A DNA stretch of 64,000 nt, from the NCBI RefSeq assembly GCF_002261265.1, contig NZ_NEVK01000004.1:434001-498000 (forward strand). The letters are read 5' to 3'. Made by a program: the position numbers and the translations under genes. How positions within the stretch are numbered: the stretch's first letter is position 1; each line of letters opens with the position of its first letter. The stretch comes from Bordetella genomosp. 7 (GTDB taxonomy: Bacteria; Pseudomonadota; Gammaproteobacteria; Burkholderiales; Burkholderiaceae_B). Shown here one piece after another: positions 26,232-35,100 of this stretch. A model generated the notes under the pieces. That model was given only the letters and a program-made list of their open reading frames with translations, searched no databases and had not been told where the DNA came from.

Positions 26232-27335
26232 TCAGGCTGCGGGCAGCCCTTCATAGCAAGTCGCCAGGTGATACGGAGTCGTGGACGGCATATCGGCGCG
26301 CGCCACGGTGTCGTCCGGATGCAGGCACTCGTGCCAGCCCCACGGCGTGAGGAAGCGTCGCCGCAAGGCGGCCAACTGGCTGGCCAGCGCGCCGCTGTCG
26401 CCAATGGCCGCCAGGTAGCGGCCATACTCGGTTTGCGCCCAGAGCCGCTGCACCGGGTCGCGGACCTGCCCGTCTTCATGTAGCGAGGCCAGCACGCCGC
26501 ACGTGCCGCGGTCTACCCCGTGCCGCCGCGCCCAGTCGCAGCCGCGCGGCACGGCCAGGGGCAGTTCCAGCCCGGCGAACACGGCCGGCGCGCTGTGCAG
26601 CAGCACAAACCATTCGAACTGATGGCCGGGCTCGATGCGGTTGCCCGGCGTGCCCAGGGGGGCCTCGGCAATGCAGAGACTGGGCGCGTGCAGGAAGGCA
26701 TCGGCCACCGCCTGCGCGATGCCGCGCAGATTCTGCGCGAACCAGGCGGGCTCGGCCACGCGGGCCGCGGCCAGGTACGCTTCGGTCAGGTGCATCATGG
26801 GATTCTGGGCCGGCGGCTGGCGCGCCTGTCGCCAATCGGCCGACATGGCCGCGTGGTACAGGCCATCCGGGCGGCGAAAGCGCGCCTCGATGGTCTCGGC
26901 CGTGTGCAGCATGGCCTGGCGCGCGTCGGCGTTGCGCGACCGTTCGAAGTATGCCGCGCAGGCAAAGACGACGAACGCATGCGTGTAGAGATCCTGGGTG
27001 TCGTCGAGCGGATGACCGTCTGCGTCGATGCTATAGCGCCAGCCCCCATGCCTGTCGTCGCGGAAATGGCGGGCCAGCGCTTCGAACAGGCGGTCGGCAT
27101 GGCGCGCATGCGCAGGGTCGGGCGCGCGCGAATACACATACAGTTGCCGCGCGCACGCCATGGCGCGATAGCGCTGCGCCGGCAGCGGCTGCGCAGCGCC
27201 GCCCGACAGCGACTCGCAGGGCAGGCCCATTTGCGTGTTGAAACCCGCGCCGCACCACAACGGCAGGATGACTTCGTTGAAGTGCCAGCGCAATGCCTGG
27301 ATCGTGAGGGAAAGATCGGAAAGCGGAGCGGCCAT
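26232..27335 (-). CDS. N-acylglucosamine 2-epimerase/mannose isomerase family protein
   Basis: The 367-aa product belongs to the AGE superfamily of (alpha/alpha)6 barrels that isomerise or epimerise free sugars. Segments include LYTHAFVVFACAAYFE, NPMMHLTEAYLAAARV, RIEPGHQFEWFVLL and TEYGRYLAA. The histidines in HAF, MHLTEA and EPGHQFEW correspond to the catalytic positions of D-mannose isomerase and YihS. I chose the ATG at 27335 (MAAPLSDLSLTIQALRWHF); a longer in-frame start is open but adds an arginine-rich tail that homologues lack. The gene stands alone. The sugar substrate is unknown. Confidence 0.83.
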   Translation of the reverse strand: MAAPLSDLSLTIQALRWHFNEVILPLWCGAGFNTQMGLPCESLSGGAAQPLPAQRYRAMACARQLYVYSRAPDPAHARHADRLFEALARHFRDDRHGGWRYSIDADGHPLDDTQDLYTHAFVVFACAAYFERSRNADARQAMLHTAETIEARFRRPDGLYHAAMSADWRQARQPPAQNPMMHLTEAYLAAARVAEPAWFAQNLRGIAQAVADAFLHAPSLCIAEAPLGTPGNRIEPGHQFEWFVLLHSAPAVFAGLELPLAVPRGCDWARRHGVDRGTCGVLASLHEDGQVRDPVQRLWAQTEYGRYLAAIGDSGALASQLAALRRRFLTPWGWHECLHPDDTVARADMPSTTPYHLATCYEGLPAA

Positions 27336-27471
27336 CGATGCCTGGCGCGCCGGTGGCGCGCGCCGAAAATGACGAAGCAGCGACGATAACCCGGATTCAG
27401 GCCGAAGCCGGGCCAGCCATCGATTCCACGTCATGGGCGCGCGCGGCCTGCAAGTTTCCGCCTGTGTGTGG

Positions 27472-27684
27472 TCAGCGGAAGATGTTTTCTTCTACCCAGT
27501 TCTGGGCGAAGACTTCTGCACGGTCGCGCGCCTCGTGCAACGATGCGCAATCGCCCAGATACGAAAAGGCGGCATCGACTTCAGTGCCCCCTTCGGCCGT
27601 TACCGTCAGCAGTACACCGTATCCGCCGGTATCCATGGCCGCTGTGGATACGTCGATCAGTACTTCCTGGTCATGATGCTGCAT
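27472..27684 (-). CDS. 70-aa acidic hypothetical protein
   Basis: The product starts MQHHDQEVLIDVSTAAMDTGGYGVLL and ends DRAEVFAQNWVEENIFR. It is acidic, without cysteines, signal peptide or membrane segment. It reads like a small alpha/beta protein: two strands, then a helix. A GGAGGC-type site lies just before the ATG on the minus strand, which supports translation. The neighbours are unrelated. I do not recognise a family, and expression is not shown. Confidence 0.55.
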   Translation of the reverse strand: MQHHDQEVLIDVSTAAMDTGGYGVLLTVTAEGGTEVDAAFSYLGDCASLHEARDRAEVFAQNWVEENIFR

Positions 27685-27710
27685 GGCTGCCTCCCAGTCG
27701 GTTACCTAAA

Positions 27711-27726
27711 CGCGTGGATCCACGCG
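27711..27726. repeat. perfect 16-bp palindrome CGCGTGGATCCACGCG
   Basis: This self-complementary sequence lies in the 167-base gap 27685-27851 between two small hypothetical genes, about 27 bases upstream of the 70-aa gene start. It could be an operator or a weak hairpin. Nothing else is evident in the gap. Confidence 0.5.
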
Positions 27727-27851
27727 TGGCGCTGGCGGGGTCCGTTGGTGAAGGTCCGCTAGGTGGTTGGACCCGCAAGCGGCACGCAAGTTCATATTAC
27801 CGACGTGCCCCCGGGCGCGATAGTGGGACGCCCGCCCCGTGGACGCGAGGC

Positions 27852-28076
27852 CTACTGCAGGTGGATGGCGCCCGGCGCCTGCATGCGCAGCGCCAGGCGG
27901 CCCTTGTCGGTCAGTACGAGCCGGCCGGCGTCGGCCTCGCGCACACAGCGCAGGATGATGAGGCTTTCGGCAACATGGGGCGGGACCTGCGCGGCCGGCA
28001 CCCCTTCGGATTCACCGTCGGCGACAACCTGCAGCCAGCGGGCCAGTTCGCCCTGTTGGATCTTCATGCGCGGCAT
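27852..28076 (-). CDS. 74-aa hypothetical protein with winged-helix-like tail
   Basis: I take the start MPRMKIQQGELARWLQVVADGE; an ATG 48 bases upstream and another nine bases downstream are alternatives. The C-terminal VREADAGRLVLTDKGRLALRM looks like the recognition wing of MarR/PadR-type proteins. The protein is too short for a full regulator and has no membrane segment. It lies 55 bases downstream of the TauE/SafE gene on the same strand and may be co-transcribed with it. I do not recognise a named family. Confidence 0.55.
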   Translation of the reverse strand: MPRMKIQQGELARWLQVVADGESEGVPAAQVPPHVAESLIILRCVREADAGRLVLTDKGRLALRMQAPGAIHLQ

Positions 28077-28131
28077 GTGTGTACAAAATAATGAAAGTGC
28101 TGCATCTACGATAGCATGCGGCATGCCGGGC

Positions 28132-28878
28132 TCAGCGCCACAACGCCGGCAGCGACGATGCCAGCATCGCCCAGCCCGCCGCCGTCAGCAACCCCAGCAC
28201 GAGCTTGCGAAACATTGCATCGCTGATGCCCAGATACGCGCGCGCGCCCAGCCAGCCCGGCAACAACATGGCGGCAATGGCAATGGCCACATACGGCGCC
28301 GTCTGGGTAGTGACAACGCCCCGGTACAGATACGTGGCCAGCGTGGCCGCCAGCATGGCCAGGTTGAAGTTCTGGATAATGGCCCGTTGCGCGTCCTTGT
28401 CGAACCCGCGCAACGTACACCATAGCGTAGGCACCACTCCGGTGAATCCGCCCAGGCCGCCCATGACCCCGCCCAGCGCGCCCACCGTGGCATCGGCCAC
28501 GCGCCCGCCTCGGGTGATGCGTGGCAGGCGCCGGGCTGCCAGCATGAATGGGCACCAGATCGCCAGAATGGCGCCGACAAGGGCCTTGAACAGCGCCGGA
28601 TCCAGCAGCGGCAATGCCGCTGCCCCCACGGGAATCCCAAGCAGGCCGCCGGCCAGGAAGGGCAACAGGCGCCGCGCGTCGAATCCCCGCCGCACGGTCA
28701 GGGCGGCCAGCACTTGGCCGGCCAGCCCGCACGATACCGCCAGGGCCGCCGCCAGGCGGGCGTCCAGCGCCCAGGCCCAGAACGCCATGGCCACCAGGCC
28801 GAACCCGAAACCGGCCAGGCCCTGGACGAAGCCGGCCACGGCTGCGCCTACGACGATCAGTAACAGTGCGCCATCCAT
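28132..28878 (-). CDS. TauE/SafE-family membrane permease
   Basis: The 248-aa inner-membrane protein has about eight hydrophobic segments and the two related halves typical of TauE/SafE sulfite or organic-acid exporters. FVQGLAGFGFGLVAMAFWAW lies in the first half and GVMGGLGGFTGVVPTLWCTLRG in the second, each with the family's G-rich re-entrant motif. I chose the ATG at 28878 because the open frame upstream gives a polar leader. The substrate is unknown; its place upstream of the hpa genes, in divergent orientation, could hint at an aromatic acid, but that is weak. Confidence 0.85.
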   Translation of the reverse strand: MDGALLLIVVGAAVAGFVQGLAGFGFGLVAMAFWAWALDARLAAALAVSCGLAGQVLAALTVRRGFDARRLLPFLAGGLLGIPVGAAALPLLDPALFKALVGAILAIWCPFMLAARRLPRITRGGRVADATVGALGGVMGGLGGFTGVVPTLWCTLRGFDKDAQRAIIQNFNLAMLAATLATYLYRGVVTTQTAPYVAIAIAAMLLPGWLGARAYLGISDAMFRKLVLGLLTAAGWAMLASSLPALWR

Positions 28879-28950
28879 CGGCAATTGCGTCCCCCTTGCG
28901 TCGCGTGCGGCGGCGCCTGGCGGATGGTAAACGCTGATACGATTTTGTGC

Positions 28951-29064
28951 TTGCATTGGCAGCGCGGCGGCACTAAATTAAAGTTGCCAGGCGTTCTGAC
29001 ACCCATGCGTGCGAAGCCAGGCAAGAGCGCCCCACACTCATCGCGAGTTGGGGCGCTCTTTATT
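28951..29064 (+). ncRNA. candidate small RNA with own promoter and terminator
   Basis: A promoter-like pair, TTGCAT (28951-28956) and TAAATT (28974-28979), has the ideal 17-base spacer. About 45 bases after the -10 element begins a strong hairpin: 12-bp stem AAGAGCGCCCCA (29023-29034) with TGGGGCGCTCTT (29049-29060), extended inward by ACTC/GAGT, then TATT. No open reading frame that looks real lies between. The predicted transcript is about 75-80 nt. Alternatively this is an attenuated leader of hpaR, which starts 74 bases later. Only sequence signals support it. Confidence 0.4.
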
Positions 29065-29137
29065 GTGCGCGCCCCCGGGGGCGCGCCGCCTGCGCATTTC
29101 ACCGGTGCATGCCGCTTATCTTGCTAACATGCCGCGC

Positions 29138-29578
29138 ATGAGCCAGTTCCACCATCGCAACCTGCCCCATCTGCTGCTGCATGCGCGCGAAACCCTGATG
29201 GCGCATTTCCGGCCCATCCTGCATGCCGCGGGCATCACCGAACAGCAATGGCGCGTATTGCGCACCCTCAGCGAACTGGAACCCATGGAGCCCAACCAGA
29301 TCGCGGCGCAATGCCAGATCCTGCGCCCCAGCCTGACGCGCATGCTGATCGGCATGGAGCAATCCGGCCTGATCGAACGCACGCGCTCCAGCGCCGACCA
29401 ACGCCGGCAGGACATCACCCTGACCCCCAAGGCCCGGCGGCTCATCGACACCCTGCGGCCGCAAGTGGACGCCTGCTACGAACGCCTGGAAGCCTCATTG
29501 GGCAAAGCGCGCCTGGAGCGGCTCTACCACGACATCGACGCCGCCATCGAACATATCAAGCGCCACCCGCCTGCATAG
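29138..29578 (+). CDS. hpaR: HpaR/HpcR, MarR-family repressor of homoprotocatechuate genes
   Basis: HpaR represses the 4-hydroxyphenylacetate/homoprotocatechuate meta-cleavage genes until the aromatic acid binds. The 146-aa product has the subfamily signature RETLMAHFRPILHAAGITEQQWRVLRTL, then CQILRPSLTRMLIGMEQSGLI (recognition helix) and SSADQRRQDITLTPKA (wing), closely like E. coli HpaR. The ATG at 29138 gives the usual start (MSQFHHRNLPHLLL); one at 29129 is possible. It is followed 40 bases later by a 24-bp palindrome and then by hpaH and hpaI in the same direction. Confidence 0.88.
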   Translation: MSQFHHRNLPHLLLHARETLMAHFRPILHAAGITEQQWRVLRTLSELEPMEPNQIAAQCQILRPSLTRMLIGMEQSGLIERTRSSADQRRQDITLTPKARRLIDTLRPQVDACYERLEASLGKARLERLYHDIDAAIEHIKRHPPA

Positions 29579-29618
29579 CCCGCCATGGCGGGCTTGCCAG
29601 GGGTGGCGGCATTCCCCA

Positions 29619-29642
29619 TAATAGATAACGTGTTAACTATTA
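29619..29642. promoter_or_regulatory. 24-bp palindrome, candidate HpaR operator
   Basis: The halves TAATAGATAACG and TGTTAACTATTA are reverse complements at 20 of 24 positions (TAATAG/CTATTA and TAAC/GTTA pair). The site ends 13 bases before the hpaH ATG. It directly follows hpaR, and MarR-family operators are AT-rich palindromes of this size, so control of hpaHI by HpaR is likely. Confidence 0.75.
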
Positions 29643-29655
29643 CACGGATATCCCG

Positions 29656-30456
29656 ATGCTCGACCTCGCCACCACCAAGGCCCTGGCCGCCCGCCTGCAC
29701 GAGGCGGAACGCAGCCGCACGCAGATCCGCCAGATTTCGCTGGACCACCCCGACATCACGATCGACGATGCCTACGCCATACAGCAGCAGTGGCTCGAGA
29801 TCAAACTCGCCGAAGGCCGGGTGGTCAAGGGCCATAAAATCGGCCTGACCTCGCGCGCCATGCAGCAGGCGTCGCAGATCGACGAACCCGATTCGGGCAC
29901 CCTGCTCGACGACATGTTCTTTAACGAGGGCGAGATCCCATCCAGCCGCTTCATCGCGCCGCGCCTGGAAGTCGAGCTGGCGTTCATCCTGGCCAAGCCG
30001 CTGCGCGGCCCCGGCGTGACCCTGGCCGACGTGTACAACGCCGTGGACTACGTCGTGCCTGCGCTGGAAATCATCGATGCCCGCTCGCACATGATCGACC
30101 CCGACACCAAGCGGCCGCGCAAAGTCTTCGATACCATCGCCGATAACGCCGCCAACGCGGGCGTCGTGCAAGGCGGCCGTCCGGTGCGCATGCACGACCT
30201 GGACCTGCGCTGGGCGGGGGCCATCATGACGCGCAACGCCATCATCGAAGAAACCGGGCTGGCCGCCGGAGTGCTGAACCATCCCGCCAATGGCGTCGTA
30301 TGGCTGGCCAACCGGCTGGGCCCGCGCGGCGTCACGCTCGAGCCCGGCCAGATCATCCTGTCCGGCTCTTTCACCCGGCCGGTGTTCGCCAAGCCGGGCG
30401 ATACTTTTGCCGTCGACTACGGACCGCTGGGCACGGTCAACTGCCGCTTCGTATAA
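29656..30456 (+). CDS. hpaH: 2-oxo-hept-3-ene-1,7-dioate hydratase
   Basis: HpaH adds water to 2-oxohept-3-enedioate to form 4-hydroxy-2-oxoheptanedioate, the penultimate step of homoprotocatechuate meta-cleavage. The 266-aa protein belongs to the fumarylacetoacetase-type hydratases. The metal ligands are the two Glu in [11 protein letters not shown] and the Asp in [25 protein letters not shown] is also typical. It is coupled to hpaI with a 10-base gap. The candidate HpaR operator lies directly upstream. The earlier-step genes (hpaD, hpaE, hpaF, hpaG) are not in this window. Confidence 0.93.
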   Translation: MLDLATTKALAARLHEAERSRTQIRQISLDHPDITIDDAYAIQQQWLEIKLAEGRVVKGHKIGLTSRAMQQASQIDEPDSGTLLDDMFFNEGEIPSSRFIAPRLEVELAFILAKPLRGPGVTLADVYNAVDYVVPALEIIDARSHMIDPDTKRPRKVFDTIADNAANAGVVQGGRPVRMHDLDLRWAGAIMTRNAIIEETGLAAGVLNHPANGVVWLANRLGPRGVTLEPGQIILSGSFTRPVFAKPGDTFAVDYGPLGTVNCRFV

Positions 30457-30466
30457 GCTCACGCAC

Positions 30467-31270
30467 ATGGATATCCTGACCAACAATTTCAAGCGCGCGC
30501 TGCGCGCCGGGCAACCGCAGATCGGCCTGTGGGCCGGCATGGCCCACCCCTACCCCGCCGAAATCTGCGCGGGCGCCGGATTCGACTGGCTGCTCATCGA
30601 CGGCGAACACGCACCGAACACCGTGCAGACCGTGCTGGCGCAATTGCAGGCGGTCGCCGCGTATCCGGTGGCGCCCGTCGTGCGCCCGTCCTGGAACGAC
30701 TTTGTGCAGATCAAGCAGTTGCTCGACGCCGGCGCGCAAACGCTGCTGGTGCCCATGATCCAGTCGGCCGAAGAAGCGGCCGCCGCGGTATCGGCCATGC
30801 GCTATCCGCCCGAAGGCATCCGCGGCCTGGGCGCAGCGCTGGCCCGTGCGTCGCGCTGGAATCGCATTCCCGACTACATCCGGCGCGCCAATGACGAAAT
30901 GTGCCTGCTGGTGCAGATCGAAACGCCGGAAGGCCTGCAAGCGCTTGACGAAATCCTGGCCGTCGATGGTGTCGACGGCGTGTTCATCGGCCCGGCCGAC
31001 CTGTCGGCCACCATGGGGCATATGGGTAACCCGGGCCACCCGGAAGTGCGCGCGGCCATCGATGACGCCATCGTTCGCATTGTGCGCGCAGGCAAGGCTG
31101 CCGGCATTCTGCACGCGGACGCCGCACAGGCCCGCCACTGCCTGGAGCTGGGCGCGACTTTCGTCGCGGTAGGCGTCGATGCTACGCTGCTGGCCCGCGC
31201 CGCCGAAAAGCTCGCGCAGGACTTCAAGGGCGCGCCGGCCGCGCCCGGCAAGGACGGCGGCCCTTACTGA
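30467..31270 (+). CDS. hpaI: 4-hydroxy-2-oxoheptanedioate aldolase
   Basis: HpaI splits 4-hydroxy-2-oxoheptanedioate into pyruvate and succinic semialdehyde with a divalent metal. The 267-aa class II aldolase has the expected residues: His in [11 protein letters not shown], Arg in VVRPSWND, Glu metal ligand in [10 protein letters not shown] and Asp ligand in [12 protein letters not shown]. Length is standard (about 262-267). The start ATG at 30467 follows the hpaH stop by 10 bases, so the pair act in sequence from one transcript. The last 20 residues are rich in Ala, Pro and Gly. Confidence 0.94.
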   Translation: MDILTNNFKRALRAGQPQIGLWAGMAHPYPAEICAGAGFDWLLIDGEHAPNTVQTVLAQLQAVAAYPVAPVVRPSWNDFVQIKQLLDAGAQTLLVPMIQSAEEAAAAVSAMRYPPEGIRGLGAALARASRWNRIPDYIRRANDEMCLLVQIETPEGLQALDEILAVDGVDGVFIGPADLSATMGHMGNPGHPEVRAAIDDAIVRIVRAGKAAGILHADAAQARHCLELGATFVAVGVDATLLARAAEKLAQDFKGAPAAPGKDGGPY

Positions 31271-31309
31271 CGGCTGCGCCGGTCCGGCGCCCGCCGCGGG
31301 CCGGACCGA

Positions 31310-31729
31310 TCAAGAAGCGCCTGTGGTGCGCGGCACCGTGGGCGTGCCGGCCGCCGATGATTCCATCAACTTGCTGGCGCACAAGTCCGCGGCGCCGTCC
31401 ACCGGCGCCTGCGCGTCGGCGAAGGTGACCCAGCCGCCCTTCTCGATCATCGTGTCGCGCTTCCACGAGTCGGCGCTCTTGAGCGCGGCCAAGGCCGCCT
31501 GAGCATCCGGCGCCGCCATGAACCGGTGGACGCAGATGCCCGCCGCCAATTGCGCGACGGCGGCGTGAGTCGATGCCTCGGCCTGCTCTTGCGCGGTAGT
31601 GGCAGTCACCCAGCCGCCGGCTGTAAAGCCGACCACCATCGTCGCGACCGCTGCACCCACGCACGACCATAGCCAGACAGTTTTGCTGGGTTTGTAATCG
31701 CTCCATGCCTTCATAGGGCTGTTGGACAT
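31310..31729 (-). CDS. 139-aa single-pass membrane protein, function unknown
   Basis: The product begins MSNSPMKAWSDYKPSKTVWLW and has one membrane segment at about residues 18-42 (LWSCVGAAVATMVVGFTAGGW). It continues with a periplasmic part that has two cysteines (AAGICVHRF and DLCASKL) and ends in a Thr/Pro/Ala tail. The ATG at 31729 has AGGAG upstream, which decides the start against a longer open frame. The gene converges on hpaI. Similar small proteins with the KSADSWKR and GGWVTF segments may be common in Rhizobiales and Burkholderiales; I cannot name the family. Confidence 0.7.
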   Translation of the reverse strand: MSNSPMKAWSDYKPSKTVWLWSCVGAAVATMVVGFTAGGWVTATTAQEQAEASTHAAVAQLAAGICVHRFMAAPDAQAALAALKSADSWKRDTMIEKGGWVTFADAQAPVDGAADLCASKLMESSAAGTPTVPRTTGAS

Positions 31730-31896
31730 ATCGTTTTCTCCTTGGGGGTTCGCGCCGCGGAGAATCTTGGCGACGCAATTCACTGTAGTACGGTTATCTC
31801 GCCGCGTTAGGACGGAATTACCCTTACGTGATGTAACTGACCAAGGCACGGCGCTTGCTGAAGGCGAGGGTTCGATCCACCATGGAGCACCATGCC

Positions 31897-32094
31897 ATGA
31901 GCGACCCCACGCAGAACTTCGTCCCGCAAGACACGTCCACCATCAATATCGACGACGAGCGCGAATGCCGCTACTGGAGCGAGCGATGCGGCGTCACCCC
32001 CGAACAATTGCAGGAAGCCGTGCACCAGGTCGGCCCCTCGGCGGACGCGGTGCTGTCGTACCTGGCCACTCCTGCCACCGGCCGCACCAGTTGA
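31897..32094 (+). CDS. 65-aa DUF3606-type protein
   Basis: The product MSDPTQNFVPQDTSTINIDDERECRYWSERCGVTPEQLQEAVHQVG is the visible core. It fits the short DUF3606 family, whose members share I-N--D---YW---GVT-EQL--AV--VG. It is cytoplasmic and of unknown role. An ATG at 31882 in the same frame is an alternative start. It faces the autotransporter gene tail to tail with a 21-base gap. It diverges from the single-pass membrane gene. Confidence 0.72.
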   Translation: MSDPTQNFVPQDTSTINIDDERECRYWSERCGVTPEQLQEAVHQVGPSADAVLSYLATPATGRTS

Positions 32095-32115
32095 ACAGCA
32101 CCGCCGCGCGGCCTA

Positions 32116-35100
32116 TCAGAACGGCACCATAACCTTCAGCGAGCCGCGGTGGCTCTGGGTATGCGATGAAAACTCGCCGTCGTACTGCAGGCGGAAATCG
32201 ATGCCACCGGCGTGCGACACTTGCAGGCCCGCGCCGATCCGTCCGATGACATCATCCATGGGCACCGCGGTCTCGAACGACCCCGACCCGGCCGGCGCGC
32301 CCTGCAGATGCGCGTTGACCGTGTATTCGTCCTCGGACAGGAACGAAACGCCCCCATACATGTACGGCCGCATGATCGCGCCGTTGCCCAGCGGCACGCG
32401 GCCCCCGACTTCAAGCGTCGGCGACAGGCCCATGACAAACTGGTTGCTGCTGTCCACGTCCAGGTGCAGGTCGTTGCGCGATTCGCTGTAGCCCGGCATG
32501 TGGGTATAGAACATATCCACGTCGACATACGGCTTCAGGTAGAACCGTTCCGAGGCGAATGTGCGTGCGGCGCGCAGGCGCAGGGCAGCGCCATACACGT
32601 CCAGGTCTGCGCTGGCCTGGCTCTGCAGCCCCGGGATACGGATGCGGCGGTCGATGTCGTACTGGCCATAACTGCCGCTCAATGCCGCCGAGAACGTCCA
32701 CGGCCCGGCTTCGCGCTTGAGCACCAGCCCGGCATAGCCGCTGTCGCCTTTGCCGCTGACGCGGCCGTCGTCGCCGCGCATGTGCGTATTCTGGTAGGCC
32801 ACCGAGCCCCCCAGGAACCAGCCCGGGCTCACCTGCTGCTGCCCGCCGAACTGGTACGTGACGCCATCGAACGAAAAGCCCGATACGCCGCCATCGCCGT
32901 CCTGGTTAGTGTTTACGCCAGACACCTGGCCCCACACGCAGTTCTGCTCGCCCGTGAACGCATCGGCGCCCTGGAATACCGGGCACGACATCATGGCGCC
33001 CGTGAAGCTCGCCATGCCGGCCTGCATCTGCGCGGCCGGCGCTACCGCCACGCCGGGCGACAAGTCGGCCAGCCGGCTGGAATAGGTATCGCTGCCCTGG
33101 CGCGAGGCCTTGTCCAGCACCGCATACAGCGGCGCCATGGCGGAATTGCCGCCCTTGCTCCAGGTGTCCTGCACATGGCGCGCCACCGCCCGGGGATTGT
33201 CGGCCAACCCCATCGACGGCGATGCGAAATCGGCGTTGGCGGCTTTTACACGCACGTTCTTGCCATCCAGCCTGGCGGCGTAATCGATCACGGGGCTGTC
33301 CAATGCGTCGGGCACACCGTGTACGTTGCCCTCGAGCGTCGCGACGACGAGTTCCCGATCGGGAAGCAGCGCAGTCGGCCGCACATCGATCTGGCCATCC
33401 AGGCGCGTATCGCCCTGCACGACCATGCGAGGCGACTTGAGCTGCTCAAAGTCCACCACGGCCCGCAGGTACCCTCCCGATTGCAAGTTGAAGTCTCCGG
33501 CAACGGCCAGTTCGTCGAACGATCCCGGCCTGCCTATGCCCACCACGCCCGCGTTATTGATGTGGGCTTGGTACAGCGTGGCGTCGCTCAGCGTGCCGGT
33601 GGCGGCGTTGTACGCCGTGCATGCAATGCCGCCGGTACCGTCGGCGCATTCGATATTGCCCAGTATCGTGCCGGCGTTGTTGATAGTCAGCGAGGCCGTG
33701 TCGGCGGCGGCGCTGGCCAACCCGGCGCCGTTGCCCCCCAGCGCGGCGCCGTCATGATTCACGGCCGCACCTCCGGCCCCAGCAACGATTTTGCCGGTTC
33801 CGTTCACGTTCAGTGTGTTTTGCCGGCTGCCGACCAACCACACCGCATAACCATCAGGCCCCGCACCGCCGGTGACTGTGCCGCTGACGTTCACGGTGAC
33901 AGCGCCCGATCCTTGCGGGCCGGCGCTTTGAGCAAAAATGCCGGTCGAGCCTTCGCCTTGCGCACTGACACTACCGGATTGATTGACCGTGACATCGTTG
34001 CCGTAGCCCGTACCGCCGATGGGCGCCGTACTGCCCGCAAAGCCGCTTTCGGCACTGCCGCCCAGGCCTCCGCCGCCGCCGATGGACTGCGCGATGATGC
34101 CGAAGGCATTGATGCCGGATGTCCAGATGTCGCCGTCCGCGTTCACGGTAACGACACCACCGTCGCCGTCGCCGCCAATTTCACTGCCATCGTGCGCAGC
34201 GGCGGTCCAGTCGTCCGCGCCCAGCTGTATGCCCACGGATGTATCGCCCGCGATTCCGCCGCCTCCGCCGATGGATTGCGCAACGAGGGCGTGAGATCCG
34301 GCGCCATGCGTCGCCAATACACTGCCCGCGTTCAAGCCCAAAGTTAGCGTGCCGCCATTTCCTGCTGCGCCGCCGCGCCCGCCCAGGGCGACACTGCTCA
34401 GGTTGCCGGCCGCGCCAGCGCCACCCACACCCCCGCCGCCGCCTATGGTTTGCGCCAGCAGGCCATGGGCGCGATCGCCGTTAGTCTCGATGTTGACACC
34501 CAGGGTCACATCGATCGTGCCGCCGTTGCCCGCCGCGCCGCCTTTGCCGCCTACCGATACCGAGATGGCATGGCTGTTTTCTTCAAGCAGCTTCGACGCG
34601 CTGTTGCCCGCGCCACCGATGCCGCCGCCGCCACCGATGGATTGCATGGCCAGCCCCACAGACTCGTCGCCCCGGGTCGATGCCGCCAACCATCCGGCCG
34701 TGCTGCCATTGATAGTCCGGATGGCGCCACCGTCGCCGCCCGCGCCTGCGTCGCCGCCATGTGATCCGCCTACCGTCAGGGTGCCTGTGGCCTGGTCAGA
34801 GCCATCGCCTCCCAGGCCTCCGCCCCCGCCGACGCTTTGCAGCAAGGCAGCGTAGGCGTGATACCCCTGTGTAGAGATGCTGTCGTCATGCGAGCCGTCG
34901 AAGCTGAAAACGACATCGCCGCCGTTGCCCGCCGCCCCGCCATGGCCCCCCAGCCCGATCAGCACATTTGCCTTGACCTTGCTGCCAGAGGCCGTGGAAG
35001 ATCCGCCCGCGCCGCCCCCGCCTCCAATGGACTGCGCGACCAGGCCATCGGCCCAGTCGCCAACCGTGGCGATCTGCCCGTCGAAGGCCACCTGCACTTC

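Noticed and set aside
32212-34347. Long plus-strand open frames across the autotransporter
   Set aside because: They arise from the GC-rich repeats read in the opposite strand. No start signals or domains support them, and the minus strand has a signal peptide and beta-barrel.
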